In this document: positions 11,308 to 22,071 of the stretch, one piece after another
How positions within the stretch are numbered: position 1 is the first letter of the stretch
How the letters are laid out: the number at the start of each line of letters is the position of its first letter
NCBI GenBank assembly: GCA_002099365.1
Contig: MSED01000006.1
Span: 682,001-746,000, forward strand
Reading direction: 5' to 3'
From: Phialophora verrucosa
Lineage: Eukaryota > Ascomycota > Eurotiomycetes > Chaetothyriales > Herpotrichiellaceae
DNA length: 64,000 nucleotides
The notes under the pieces: generated by a model
Database searches by the model: none
What the model saw: the letters and a program-made list of their open reading frames with translations, nothing else
Told to the model about the DNA's origin: nothing
Made by a program: the position numbers and the translations under genes

Positions 11308-11960
11308 GCATGGCCGGGAGGCTGTGGCTGCAGCGTACCAGTGTCTCGTACTGTATACGAAGCCAAATTTGATTTCTCCCTGATTTGACTCACGTCATGG
11401 ACATCCGGTTGAGTTCGTGATCGCGGACTGATGTAGTGTTGCCCGTCCTGGCCCGTCCCCAGTTTGCGGGGCACCCAGGAATAGGGGCAGGGGGTGCACT
11501 TGTTAAAGAGTGGACCCAGCAATTTTCCTAAGAGGGTTTAGTTTGGCCATGGCTGCAACCTCGTTCTACCCGCCGGACTCTGCCTCGCGTCGGTCTCGGT
11601 AATCGCGCTCGTACTGAGTGTGTATGAGGGTTTCGGTTCATCTCTACGACTCGGGCGAGAGCATAGTTTCTCGCATGGTATTCGCCGTCGTGTGCTGCTG
11701 TAAAGTCCGCCCCGGTGTCGCGAGTAAGATGCCGCTGTTTTCGACGTTATGCTCTGGTCTGCTCTGCACGCAGCTCCCTATTCTCCGACGGCGCATTTAC
11801 CTGGCGCGACCCATGTAATTTCTCGACCTGGGCGAGTATAAGACGCACGGTGCTCTAGTAGTTGAATGAGGGGTCTCAGTTGGATTTCTCAAAGTTTGAC
11901 GCCGGCCATTCTGGCAATCCGCCCGGAGACAGAACGCACAGCAATCTAGGTAAAGGCACG
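11308..11960. other. Intergenic gap
   Basis: No gene recognised. The stretch separates the alcohol-dehydrogenase remnant from the decarboxylase remnant and probably held the latter's promoter. Confidence 0.5.
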
Positions 11961-12942
11961 ATGAGGATCGATACCCATCACCACGTGGTGCCCCCATTCT
12001 GCAGAGAAGCAAGTTGGCTGAGACCCAGCCCACCTAATGAACGACAAATGGAATAGAATAGAATATTCTCTGATAATTAACACAAGCGTTCAGGCATTAG
12101 AGAAAGGCAAAGGCGATCCGTCCGGGTCGTGGACCCCACCATGGACACTTGCCGAGGACGACGACTTCTCCAGCAGCGTGGGCATCACGACGACGATTTT
12201 CTCCCTCACAGCACCCGGGCTAGATACGCTCGAGGGAGAAGGAGCCGCGGCGCTGGCGCGTCAGACGAACGTCTACATCGCCGACCGACACGACGGCCGC
12301 GCTCGCGGAGATCGTATCCGCCTTCGACGAGCTGCACGCCGACGGCGTCACACTGTTCACGCGCTACCGGCCCGCGCACACGTACCTGGGCCACCCGGAC
12401 ATCGTGCCCGTGTGGATGGCGCTGAACGAGAGGGCCGCCGTCGTGTTCGTCCACCCCACCACGGGGTCGACACCACCTTGCTTGCCGCCGCCGTGCCGCA
12501 GCCTATCGTCGAATATCCGCACGAGACCACCCGCGCGGCAGTCAATCTCATCGCCGCCGACACATTGAAGGCGCACGCACCAAACTGCATGGTCATCCTC
12601 TCGCACGCCGGCGGCACGCTCCCATACCTGGCGAACCGCGTGGCCGTGCTTCCCGAGGTCACCAATATGGGAGCGGTGAAGACACGCGACGACATCCTCA
12701 CGGAGATTGCCTCGTTTTACTACGACGTCGCGCTGTCGTCGGCCGAGGAGACCATAAAGCTGCTGCTGCACTACACCACGCCCGACCATCTGCTGTATGG
12801 GTCCGATTACCCCTACGCGCCGGCTAAGCTGGTCACGCGGTTCGCAGAGATGCTGGACAGCGCGGATTTGACCGACGAGGTCCGCAGGGGCATTGATGGC
12901 GAGAATGCCCTGCGCCTGTTTCCGAGGTTGAGGAAGGAATAG
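11961..12942 (+). pseudogene. Broken amidohydrolase, 6-methylsalicylate decarboxylase-like
   Basis: The start MRIDTHHHVVPPF carries the metal-binding His-x-His of the amidohydrolase_2 family. After an intron (about 12010-12095) the frame resumes at KGDPSGSWTPPWTL. Later conserved blocks are intact: SHAGGTLPYLANRV near 12600 and LLYGSDYPYAP (metal Asp) near 12800. Between about 12270 and 12465 the homology leaves the main frame. After ARQTNVYIAD roughly 20 family residues are missing, the match continues in another frame (TTAALAEIVSAFDELHADG to VFVHPTTG), then returns to the first frame at VDTT. The return point is a run of four G, consistent with one lost base. Intact relatives (PatG, YanB, ACMSD-like enzymes) decarboxylate 6-methylsalicylate to m-cresol or act on similar aromatic acids. 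The gene cannot make a full enzyme as read. Confidence 0.8.
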
Positions 12943-12996
12943 CTGAGGAGTTACGTAACCCACACCTCTACATCTACCCGTACCTGCATCTACAGC

Positions 12997-13007
12997 CTAT
13001 CTGATAG
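12997..13007. promoter_or_regulatory. Palindromic GATA site
   Basis: CTATCTGATAG is an 11-bp near-palindrome one base from the iron-GATA consensus ATCWGATAA. It lies just downstream of the ferric reductase, between two 3' ends, so a regulatory role is doubtful. Confidence 0.2.
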
Positions 13008-13166
13008 AGTCGCTTACACATTTGTCGGTGAAATGTATCGGTACCGGCATCGGATCAGCCCAGGCACAAAGCAAGTGTGCGTGCGTGCGTTGCGTGCGTC
13101 AATCTCCAGGATCTAATCTTAGCCCACATCTCGGGTGTCCTTGATCTCTCTCGCTTTGGCAGTCTA

Positions 13167-15974
13167 TCACCATCTGTAAATACGGAGGTCAGCGGGGGCG
13201 ATCGAGATCAGAGGCAGGACAGCTTGACTCACCCGAATGTTTCTTCAATGTATTCGACGCCCCTCTTGCCCTGCTTCAGAGCCGTGTGCACGGCAGCCCG
13301 CGCCTCGTCCGCCATGCCTCCCGGTCCGCACGTCAGAATGGCGATCCTGCCCCCGGCGGCGCCAGCATCGTGCACCTCGTTGACGAGATCCAAGATTGTC
13401 TTACGGATCTCGGGCCGGCCATACGAGATGTTCAGTTCGTCGTTGAGGCTGGTCGCGGCGGTCCCGTTGCTGAGGTCCATGTCAGCAACGGCGATCTCTT
13501 TGCTGTTGATGTCGGCGCTGCTGCTTTGTCTTTCGAGCGGCGAGGTCGCGTGTAGGTGGACGTGAATGCCCTCGTGCCCTAGTATCGGCTTTAACTCGTG
13601 CGCTGCGATGTTGCGGATCATGGCCGACTGCTTGGCGGACCAGACTAGCGTGATATCCCTCGTGCGGGTGGCGAGTCTTCCATTGTCGTTTGACTCTTTC
13701 GTAGTATCAGTTGTCGTTCTTATGTGTTCAAGAATGTAAGGTATTGCGCCGGCGATGCCGGTTCCACCGACGACGAAGACGACATTTTCGAACGTGTTCA
13801 GTGGACTGCGCTCGCCGTAGGGACCCTCGATGAACACGCTGGGCGTAATCATCCCGTCGGGGGACTTGAGACATTCCTGGCGGAGACGTTTAGTCCAGCT
13901 GCTGAACGGGCGAATGAAGAAAGTGAGCTTCTGCTGGCCAGCCGCATCTTGGAAGACCGCGTTTTCGTGTTGCGACGGCGCTGGCGTCACATCCGCCGAC
14001 GGGGTGCTCGAGGACGGGCTCGTGGCTGTGACTTGTATTTCCTTGTCCCTAAGTGCTTGCTCGTCGCCTTTACACTCGGTTAGGAACCTGGCGGTGCCAA
14101 CTGCGTCGGAGTCTCCGATGGTTTCGTAAGCTCCCAACGTGAACGGATGGTTCTCCCAGCCTTTCAATCTTAACGGCTGATACAGGTAGTAGTGCTGACC
14201 GGGGCCGAGCTTAAGCATTTGAGAGCCTGGGACAACTTCGAGTCTGATGAAGTTGGCTTCTTTGTCATAGCTCGCAAATGCCTTCGTGCTAACAACGGAG
14301 CTCGACCGCCTGACATGGACATTGCAGTATGCCCATCGGATCAGACGCGCTGCTCGATCGAAGCACCAAATTGCGACTGGTGGCCATAGGTAGCCATCAT
14401 ACTCACCGTCAAATATCTTAGTGTGGCTATAGGACACAAATTAGTCACGTCCGTGAGGGTAAGATGGCGATGTACGTACTAGAACAACCCGACCAGTGTT
14501 GCCACTGAAAGTGCAATATGTATAAGGAGGAAGAGCTCATACGATCTGACTCTGAACCACATAAAAGAGAAGAGCACTAACAAACTCATTGTAATTGTTG
14601 CCTGACCCGACGTTATCAAAAGGGTCAACCCATGAGGCGGGAGCAGAAGATCTTACCAGTCCTCCCATGTACCAATACTGCTCGGTCCATGATTCGGCGA
14701 AGTAACCAACTGCGGGAGATAAGTCAGTATAGTCGCCGAAATACGAAAGCATCATCATGGACATACAACTCCCTTCCAGTACCGACCATCCAACTGAATG
14801 GACAATCGCGAGGACTGTAGCGCAGCGAGCGATATGACGGTGGAAAATATTGAATGTCGAGAAGCTCCAACCGGTAAGCCATAAAAAGATATTGTTCCTG
14901 CCAGCAAACAACCACAGCCAAGGCAAGGTAGCGTAGCAGATAATGCCAGTGCGGTCCGAGATGTAGCGCCAGGCCTGTTGCGGTTCCGTATAGCTAAATG
15001 TGGGTCAGCAGAAGTCCGGAGATATGTTCAAGCCGCGCCTGGAGCTTACTAAAGATTCGGCGAGAAGATATAATAGCTGACGCAGCACAAGATGAAGGTC
15101 ATGACCCAGAAGGATGTCACAATGATGGTCTCCATCCGTGTCGGAATAGTAGACCAAAGCAATGGGCGGGTGTGGTGTGAGCCGAAAGCCGCCGGAATGA
15201 TTATGTGTGACCTGAGCCAATGATGGGTTGAATCGGCGACGGCGATGGGCCCGGAGCGGCTCTTATGGGAACTGGAGGACTCGCTGCCTTCGACGTCCGT
15301 CCTGGCTCTCAAGCGACGAGAGTCGAAGATGTGCGTCGCGACGCGGTTGATAATGCCTATCAGCAACAGCCCGCCCCAAAACCCATATACTGCCCAGCTG
15401 AGAGTTGTCAGCGTATATTCCGGAACCTAAAGCATCATTTTGAGGAGTACGACATACCCGTATCTCTCGTGGAGGACATATTCGACGTCGAATAGTACCT
15501 TATCCCTCGTCAGTAAGAGCAGCATGTGTGAGTAGAAACTGAAGCACGTACATAAGTATCTTTGGCTGCCTTATACAGGGCTCTTGAAATCATGACTGGT
15601 GTATTGTAGAGCGTAGCGTTTTCCAGGTCGCTGTACTCGGCAACTGGAAGTGACCTGATATAGTCGTTGGTGAGAGTGGGAAGAACCTTGGAATAAGGAA
15701 CCAGTTCGACGCCGCCGTATTCTATGCAGTACCCCCCGAACAGCTCGGAGCCGGCGACGATCTGCTCCATGGTGCAATAGACCTTGGCAGCTGCCCATAG
15801 CGAGTTCACGAAGAGTGGGTTGGTGCATTCGTTGCCGTAATAGTCACTAGGATCGGTGACGTTGAAATTGAGGTATGAGAGAGCCGTCTGGATGCCGTTC
15901 AAGCAACCAGTGTACTCATCCACAGATCCGAGCGACAGGCCCGAAAGGGCAAGCAAGATCGATAACACTTTCAT
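13167..15974 (-). CDS. Ferric reductase, transmembrane FAD/NADPH oxidoreductase
   Basis: I read eight exons, from ATG 15974 to TGA 13167, encoding roughly 800 residues. A signal peptide (MKVLSILLALSGLSLG) leads into an extracellular Cys-containing domain, then a ferric-reductase transmembrane core. The core includes FNIFHRHIARC and AIVHSVGWS in one helix pair and LLIHIAL and LFYH in the next, the four His expected to hold two hemes. The FAD-binding motif HPFTLG, the NADPH-binding segment VVFVVGGTGIAGAIPY and the terminal CGPGGMADEAR follow. A 3' intron leaves a last exon of only a few bases, ending the protein in Gly-Trp. Introns have strong sites; one 55-nt intron (GTAAGA to TCAG) splits the membrane region. 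The enzyme would reduce Fe3+ (or Cu2+) at the cell surface for uptake. The gene points away from a FAS1 gene, with iron-GATA boxes between them. Confidence 0.9.
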
Positions 15975-16340
15975 TCTGGACACTCAACGTAGAACAACGC
16001 CCCTGGGAAGACGAGAATGCGAGAACGACGGGAAAGGACAGTATCGGGCCACATGTGCTTGGTATATAGGCTGGGTCAGTGCTCTAATCTGCGCAGTGTA
16101 TTCTGCGCATGCGGAAGATACTCTGGGAATATTCGACGAGCCTTCGAATCTAGATCGACAGAATGGACCAAGATCTGGAGCATTCTCAGCGTGGCAATGA
16201 AGACGCCCAGAGGGGCACAAGCCAGTCAGTTCCCAAGAATCCATTTTGCTGCGATCGAGTGGCGTGAGGGAACATTTTCCCACAACGACCTGTCCCGGAA
16301 AGCTGCATGAGCGCGGGCAGAGGAGAAGTATTTGGACATC

Positions 16341-16351
16341 TTATCCGATAA
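16341..16351. promoter_or_regulatory. Near-match iron-GATA box
   Basis: TTATCCGATAA has the same double-GATA symmetry as the two boxes near 17060 but with C in place of the central W. It lies about 370 bp upstream of the ferric reductase start. Confidence 0.35.
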
Positions 16352-17047
16352 AATATCGTATCATGGCTTGGCCTCAATCCAACAGGAGGATTCCCACTGG
16401 TCAGTTGCTTCACCCTTTGCACCTACCAGTCGTATGTCAGTGAAGGTTTTGTTCCGGGATTGACTACGGTGTCAACTTATGGATAGCGTAGGGCCCTAAG
16501 CTTTGCCAACCCTAGCCCAGATTTGATGCTAGTCGAGCTTCTGGAGTCTTGAACATGACAATGCATGAGTGATCAACATTGCTCGCCCATCCTTGCAGCT
16601 TGACCGATACCGGCTGCAGTTGCGTCTGCAAGCTCTAGCCAGAAGATACGTACCCAAGATGGAGCACAAGGTATTCCGCACGCCGAAGCTGCACAGCATG
16701 GCCTCGGAAATCTCCGCACATGGCAAACGTGATCTGCAGGAAGAAGTCCAAGGGAGAAGACAACAGCTTCACGAGACGGAAGCGACTCCGGAAGCATGTG
16801 AGTTACTCCTTAAATCAGCAGAGAGCAGAGTCTGAGGCCACATGGAGCCGTTTACTGAGCTAAGTCAAGCTGTGCTCCTTGGTGCCATCCAAGACAATCA
16901 AGCTTGATGAGAAGAATAAACATCTCCACGTCGCATCGGTTGAAAGACAGAGCAGAGGGACCTGGAGGGAGTGGAATCGGAGGCCCGAACAAAGCGCGGA
17001 AAGGCTTGGCAAAAGTCGAGCGTGACGCGATGGGCGAATTTTTCATC

Positions 17048-17072
17048 TTATCAGATAATAATTATCAGATAA
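17048..17072. promoter_or_regulatory. Twin iron-responsive GATA boxes
   Basis: Two copies of TTATCAGATAA (17048-17058 and 17062-17072) lie 14 bp apart centre to centre. Each contains ATCAGATAA, an exact match to the ATCWGATAA site bound by SreA/Sre1/Fep1-type repressors of iron uptake. Each box is nearly palindromic, so it can be read on either strand. They sit 675 bp upstream of the FAS1 start and about 1.1 kb upstream of the ferric reductase start. Binding and iron response are inferred. Confidence 0.6.
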
Positions 17073-17746
17073 GATCCTCCTGGATATCCACTCTCCCTAT
17101 CGACCACGCCTTTTACTTTCTGGACTCCCTGCTTCTTTTCCCACCACTCAATCTGGCCAGTCTTCTCTGCAGCTTCGAATTCAAGCTCGCCGGTGTCGGC
17201 GTGAAAAGCTTGCTCTTTCAAGCTCTTTTACCGTTGACTTTACCAGAAGAGGCTCGAGAAGTCAGGTTACGAGCAGAATTTTTCATCCAACTCGCGTCAA
17301 TCAACCACGGAAAATTCGACAAAACTGAAAATGGCACCATTCTAGCAATGTGTAGCAACTGAGAGGACCACAAGGTCATTGGCGTGGGACGAGGGGAGTC
17401 TCTCGCGCAGCTTCTTGCGCCGACTGGCTGAATCTGTCTAACGGCCTCTGTTTCGCGAGCTAAGTTAGAGCTCCTTCGGGCTCAGTCGGCTAGTCAACCA
17501 GGGAGAATGCTTCATGCTCTCACCGTGATGCCTGCCACTTCGCGTGCACGACCGCTCGGATTGCACAATCGAGCCATCAATGCTCATGCCGTCCAAGGAC
17601 ACCGCAAGTCCGAATGCCGGCTTCCACAGAAGGCATATACTCTGTCTGCTGCTGCCCCCCGCGGAAGCTCGAGTTCACTTTCGAATCCCAGTCTCGCTGT
17701 GCTGACAAGCCTGTAGATCAAATTTTAAAGAAAAGATTCCCAAACG

Positions 17747-18889
17747 ATGTCGGTCAAAGGATTGGTTCTCGCCGCTCTGGCTGTCGCGGCCCTGGCTCAA
17801 GCACCCGCGGACCTTGCCACGGTGCTCAACACCACCGATGGAACTTCCACCATCAGCGAGGTCGTTTCTGAGGTCCCTGGGTTTCTCGAAGCCATCGCAG
17901 GAAAGACGAATATCACGTTCCTCGCTCCCAATGATACGGCCATTGCGCTGTTCTTGAACTCGTCGCGTGGAGAGGCCCTGGAGACTGCCGGCGAGGACTA
18001 CCTCTTGAACCTACTCCTATACCACGTCATCGATGGCGGGTACGACAACATCACGGACTACCTCGTCGTGCCAACACTCTTGACCTCGAGCAACTACACC
18101 AACGTGACGGGCGGACAGAACGTGGCCTTCTACTACGATGACGACGAGGACGTGGTCGGCTTCTACAGTGGCTTGGACTACAACCCTGAAGGGCCAGCAA
18201 AACCCATCCCCTTCTCACAAGGATGGATCTATACCATCAACGGTGTTCTGGAAATTCCGCTCAGCGTCTCCGAAACAGTGACCTCGGGAGACTTCAATGG
18301 CAGTACCTTCGTGGCCGCACTCAACGACACCGGCCTGACCGAGGAGATCAATAGTCTCCACGACGCAACGTATTTCATTCCCATCAATGATGGTTTCGCC
18401 ACCGTCGAGGACGCCATCTCGGCCCTTAGCACCGACGAGCTAGCCGACCTGCTCAAATACCACGTCGTGGCCGGCCAGGGCCATGTCTGGCACTTCGATG
18501 ACTTGCAGAATGGAACCCAGTTGACAACATTGCAAGGGCAGAACTTGACCGTCTCGCAGACCCCTGCGGGCGACTACTTCATCAACAACGCCGGAGTCAA
18601 CTATGTCGACTTGGCGGTCTCAGAGGGAGTTGTCATCTTCATTGACAATGTGTTGAATCCCAATGCATCGTGGAGTCCACCTGTGAATGGCACCGAGGAT
18701 GGTGTGCCGGCGTGGCCGGTGTCGGATGATACCCCCAGCACCACGGAAGGAAGCGGTTCGAGCACAGCATCGGCGACCGGCGCCGCTGCTACTGCCACCT
18801 ACACTGGCGCGGCCGCTGCGCCGCTGAGGTCTGGGGCGGTTGGTGCAGCCGCAGTGGTCGGTGGAGTTGTGCTCGCGCTTGTCCTCTAA
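17747..18889 (+). CDS. Two-domain fasciclin (FAS1) GPI-anchored surface protein
   Basis: Intronless, 380 residues. A signal peptide (VKGLVLAALAVAALA) is followed by two FAS1 domains at about 20-190 and 195-310. The first has ITFLAPNDTAIAL and LLYHVIDGG; the second has TYFIPINDGFATVEDAI and LLKYHVVAG. These are the paired strand/helix hallmarks of the fold. Many N-x-S/T sites follow, then a Ser/Thr/Ala-rich stalk and a C-terminal hydrophobic tail (VVGGVVLALVL) typical of GPI anchoring. FAS1 proteins act in adhesion or at the cell wall. Placement opposite a ferric reductase with iron-GATA boxes between them suggests expression under iron limitation, which is inference. Confidence 0.9.
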   Translation: MSVKGLVLAALAVAALAQAPADLATVLNTTDGTSTISEVVSEVPGFLEAIAGKTNITFLAPNDTAIALFLNSSRGEALETAGEDYLLNLLLYHVIDGGYDNITDYLVVPTLLTSSNYTNVTGGQNVAFYYDDDEDVVGFYSGLDYNPEGPAKPIPFSQGWIYTINGVLEIPLSVSETVTSGDFNGSTFVAALNDTGLTEEINSLHDATYFIPINDGFATVEDAISALSTDELADLLKYHVVAGQGHVWHFDDLQNGTQLTTLQGQNLTVSQTPAGDYFINNAGVNYVDLAVSEGVVIFIDNVLNPNASWSPPVNGTEDGVPAWPVSDDTPSTTEGSGSSTASATGAAATATYTGAAAAPLRSGAVGAAAVVGGVVLALVL

Positions 18890-19302
18890 GCGAGCAACAA
18901 GTGATGTGGCCTAACTAGTGAGTGCGACAAGGTGTATCCTCGCGGCACGAGAGATAGAAAGAAGACTATTGGAGAAGCCCTCAACGCTGAATGTCGTACC
19001 AATCATGACTTCATTCCAAGCCAATCACGACGCTTCGACTCTGTACGTCGTATCTTCAGCTCCAGCTCATGCACGTCGCCGTGGCGCGGCCCCATCAAGT
19101 CTTGCACAACCTCTCAGCCCGCCGCTCAAGTAGGCAATAATGAAAAGATGTCTCTCGACCAGATTTTTCTGATTTTGAATCCACATGGCCTAATCCGCGT
19201 CTCCTTCAGCTCCAACTAACAGCGCCTGAAAGATTAATCCAGGGTGCCGTCCATCAATCCAGTCCATCTACATTATCCCCTTTATCCCCCCGCTTCGCCA
19301 AG
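18890..19302. other. Intergenic gap
   Basis: No gene seen. Contains the FAS1 3' flank and the promoter of the downstream P450, with a pyrimidine-rich stretch (about 19255-19300) just before its ATG. Confidence 0.5.
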
Positions 19303-20984
19303 ATGCCCGTCCTACAGATCACCATCCGTGCACTCATGCTCCTAGTCTCCGCCACCACACTGTATGTGATCATCAGACTCGTATACAACATCTTCTTGCA
19401 CCCCCTTCGTGAATATCCGGGCCCGCTCGCATGGCGAGCCGCCCGCCTGACCTGGGTATTGGCCCTCCAACGCGGCTACCTCCACCGCGACCTCCTGGCC
19501 CTGCACGACAAATACGGCCCCATCGTGCGGGTCGCGCCAGACGAACTCTCGTACGTGGACGCCCGCGCCTGGAAAGACATCTACATCGGCAAGCTTGGTG
19601 GATCTTCTGCACGGCCGGGCCAGGGCCAGGGCCGCAGCCACGCACGCGCTCCCATAGAACGCAACGGGATCTGGTTCCGCAAACAACGCGCCGACGAGCC
19701 CTACTCGATCATGGGGGACAACGAGGAGGCGCACGCGCGGTACCGTCGCGCGTTCATGGGCGCGTTCAGCGAGCGGGCGGTGAGGGACCAAGCACCGTTG
19801 ATTGAGAAGTACGTGTCGTTGATGGTGCGGAAGTTTCGCGCCATGGTCGATGACGATGACGATTCCGGCACCGCCGCCGCAGCCGCGGTTGTTGACATCG
19901 TGTCGTGGTTGAACTTCGTCACCTTTGACATCTCGGCGGATTTATCGTTCGGCGAGTCGTTCGGCAGTACAGAGCAGGGGAGGCCGCATCCCTGGGTGGA
20001 GATAGCGTGTCGGTTCGGCAAGGGGATCGCCTTGGTGGCCAGTCTAAACTATTTCGCCCCGCTGCAGAAGGTGCTGCGGTACACGATGCCGCGGGGGGTG
20101 CGGGAGAAAATGGTCTACCATCGCGAGCTGAGCACCCAAAAGGTGAGGCAGCGGTTGCAACTGCAGGGCGAGAGGGCGGACTTCGTCCAGGCGGTGCTGA
20201 ACTATAATGCGGACCGGGAGAAGAGCGGGAACGAGAATGACAAGGTGGCGCCGCAGGAGCTGGAGCTGAACATGGCTGTGTTTGTGTTTGCAGGGAGCGA
20301 GACGAGCAGCACGGCCATGGCGGCCGTTTTGTTTGGTCTGCTGAACTCGCCGGGCGCAATGGCGCGGGTGACCGCGGAGATCCGATCGGCGTTTCAGCGC
20401 GAAGAGGACATTGATGTCGCTGGTGTGACTGGGCTGGAGTATCTGACTGCCGTGATCAATGAAGGATTGCGCCTGGGACCGCCAAGCGCTGTTACTGTTC
20501 CTCGCGTCGTGCCGGCCTCGGGCGAGGAGATCTGCGGCAGATGGGTACCGGGCGGTGTAAGAGACCATCCATCATCCCATCCTTCCATCCTGCTCCTGTT
20601 TTGCGAGATGCTGAGTTTCAAGTGCCCTGACCTGTTGTACTAATCCCACTCGTGCAGACTTTTGTCACCGTCAATCAATACCCTGCGTTCCGCTCCGCTG
20701 CAAACTTCAGCAACCCCCACGAATACATTCCGGAACGTTTCCTTCCCGCGGAAACGCCGAGTCCAACTGACAACCTGGCCACCTTTAATCCCTTCCTCGC
20801 TGGGCGACACATGTGCATAGGACAGAAGTTCGCTTGGGCGGAGATGCGGCTTATCCTGGCGAGATTGTTGTACGCCTTTGACATCACTTGGGATGTTGCT
20901 CCGAGGATCAAGGACTGGGGTGAACAGCAGACATTCATCTTCTGGCAAAAGGAACCGCTATTGATTCGTCTGAAGCCTCGGTAA
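19303..20984 (+). CDS. Cytochrome P450 monooxygenase
   Basis: Two exons (19303-20556 and 20658-20984; 1581 nt, codon arithmetic checked) give 526 residues. An N-terminal anchor (LMLLVSATTLYVIIRLVYNIF) and the hinge LREYPGPLAWR are followed by the I-helix FVFAGSETSST, the K-helix INEGLRLGPP (ExxR), NPHEYIPERFLP and the heme loop FLAGRHMCIGQKFAWAEMRLI, quoted here as its parts FLAGRHMCIG and AWAEMRLI. His stands where most relatives have Arg two before the heme Cys; this is tolerated in the P450 signature. A Gly/Gln/Arg-rich insertion (about residues 104-118) precedes the C-helix. It resembles the CYP65/pisatin-demethylase-like group of fungal class II enzymes. No backbone biosynthetic gene is adjacent, so the substrate is unknown. 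Confidence 0.88.
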
Positions 20985-22071
20985 GGTTGGTATAGAGCAA
21001 GGAGTCACCATGGTAACTAGACAGAGCAGGACTGAATGAATACGGACAAGGTACTCCGTCAGTCTATGAAGATTCAATGATTCTGGGTGATGCCAAAATT
21101 GTACCCACGATCGACGCATTGTTAAAGGCGTTCCCAGTGGCAACCGATGTGCCATTAAAGCTGCAATACCTAGTAGCAATGGGTCAAAAGGGAAAGACTT
21201 CTCGAAATCAAATCCCTGGAGCAGTCCCGAATTGCGATAATCAGCCACTTTTACGGACTTTGTCCTATTTCCACCAAGAATATGCAGACGTCCAAGGCGG
21301 ATCTATGTCCAGCCTCATCCATTCTTTGAGGTGTTCGGTATAAGATCGCCCGGATGGCAGATGGCGACCAAGAGTCTGGACTCCATCTTGTTCACCTCGA
21401 CCTCCGGGACGTACAAAGTCAGAAGGTGAAGCAAGTATCAGAGCAGCAATCGCCAATTGAGAAGAGGCAGTTTAGCGAATTCTTGCTGGAGATCTTCGAT
21501 CAGAAAACCGCTTTTTGAGTGTGGATTGATTTGAAGCAAACATGGCGAGTTCGGGAGAGGCTGAGCGAACCGATCATAATAATCGTAAGAAATTACAGGT
21601 TTTAGGAGGCATTTCAAGCACAGCAGGAGATTGGCAGCGCAGTCACAGATGATTCCAATTCAAGCCTTTCGGTATGTACGAGGACTGTCAATTTCCTTTG
21701 CAGGGCTTGTGCTCGTCCTAAGGGGGCCATCCGGCACAGACACAGATGAGATTTGAATTTAGAACACCGATCGCTAGATTCCGAGGTTCGTGTTGAACAA
21801 AATGCATAGGAGGCCAAGGGGAATGCTCCAGGATGAGCGGACTGAGGCTTCATCTGCGGAGCCCGGGCGAGTAAGATATGTTTACATAAGGTACCTTTAG
21901 AGGTGCAGGTGTCGCTTATGTAAGTCGGCGATAAGATAGTGGCTCCGACCAGCCCTACAATTTTCAGCGTGGGGCAATTTTAACATGTGCGAGCCCAAGT
22001 AGCGACAATATCACAGCAGACTGCACTGCACTCCTACGCAATATTTCCGAGACGCAGCGAGCTGTCTGACA
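20985..22071. other. Intergenic gap
   Basis: No supported gene. Open frames near 21077-21343 and 21614-21853 are short and featureless. The right end is the NOB1 promoter. Confidence 0.5.

Larger units (their letters stand above)
15975..17746. promoter_or_regulatory. Divergent promoter of ferric reductase and FAS1 gene
   Basis: This 1.8-kb region has no supported coding sequence; open frames at 16529-16835 and 16904-17362 lack any recognisable domain. It serves the ferric reductase (leftward) and the FAS1 gene (rightward). It contains two perfect TTATCAGATAA boxes and a TTATCCGATAA near-match, annotated separately. Their architecture suggests shared iron control. Confidence 0.6.

Noticed and set aside
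12200..12480. Explaining all breaks in the 4-13 kb block as sequencing errors
   Set aside because: Two of the frame breaks lie in homopolymers, but three nonsense codons, a missing block and a gene-gene junction are not homopolymer artefacts, and other genes in the window are clean.
16904..17362. 152-codon frame upstream of the FAS1 gene
   Set aside because: No homology, overlaps the iron-GATA boxes and promoter region, and has a composition unlike neighbouring real genes.
20800..20830. Arg-to-His in the second P450 as proof of inactivation
   Set aside because: His is permitted at that position of the P450 signature, so it is reported only as a variant.
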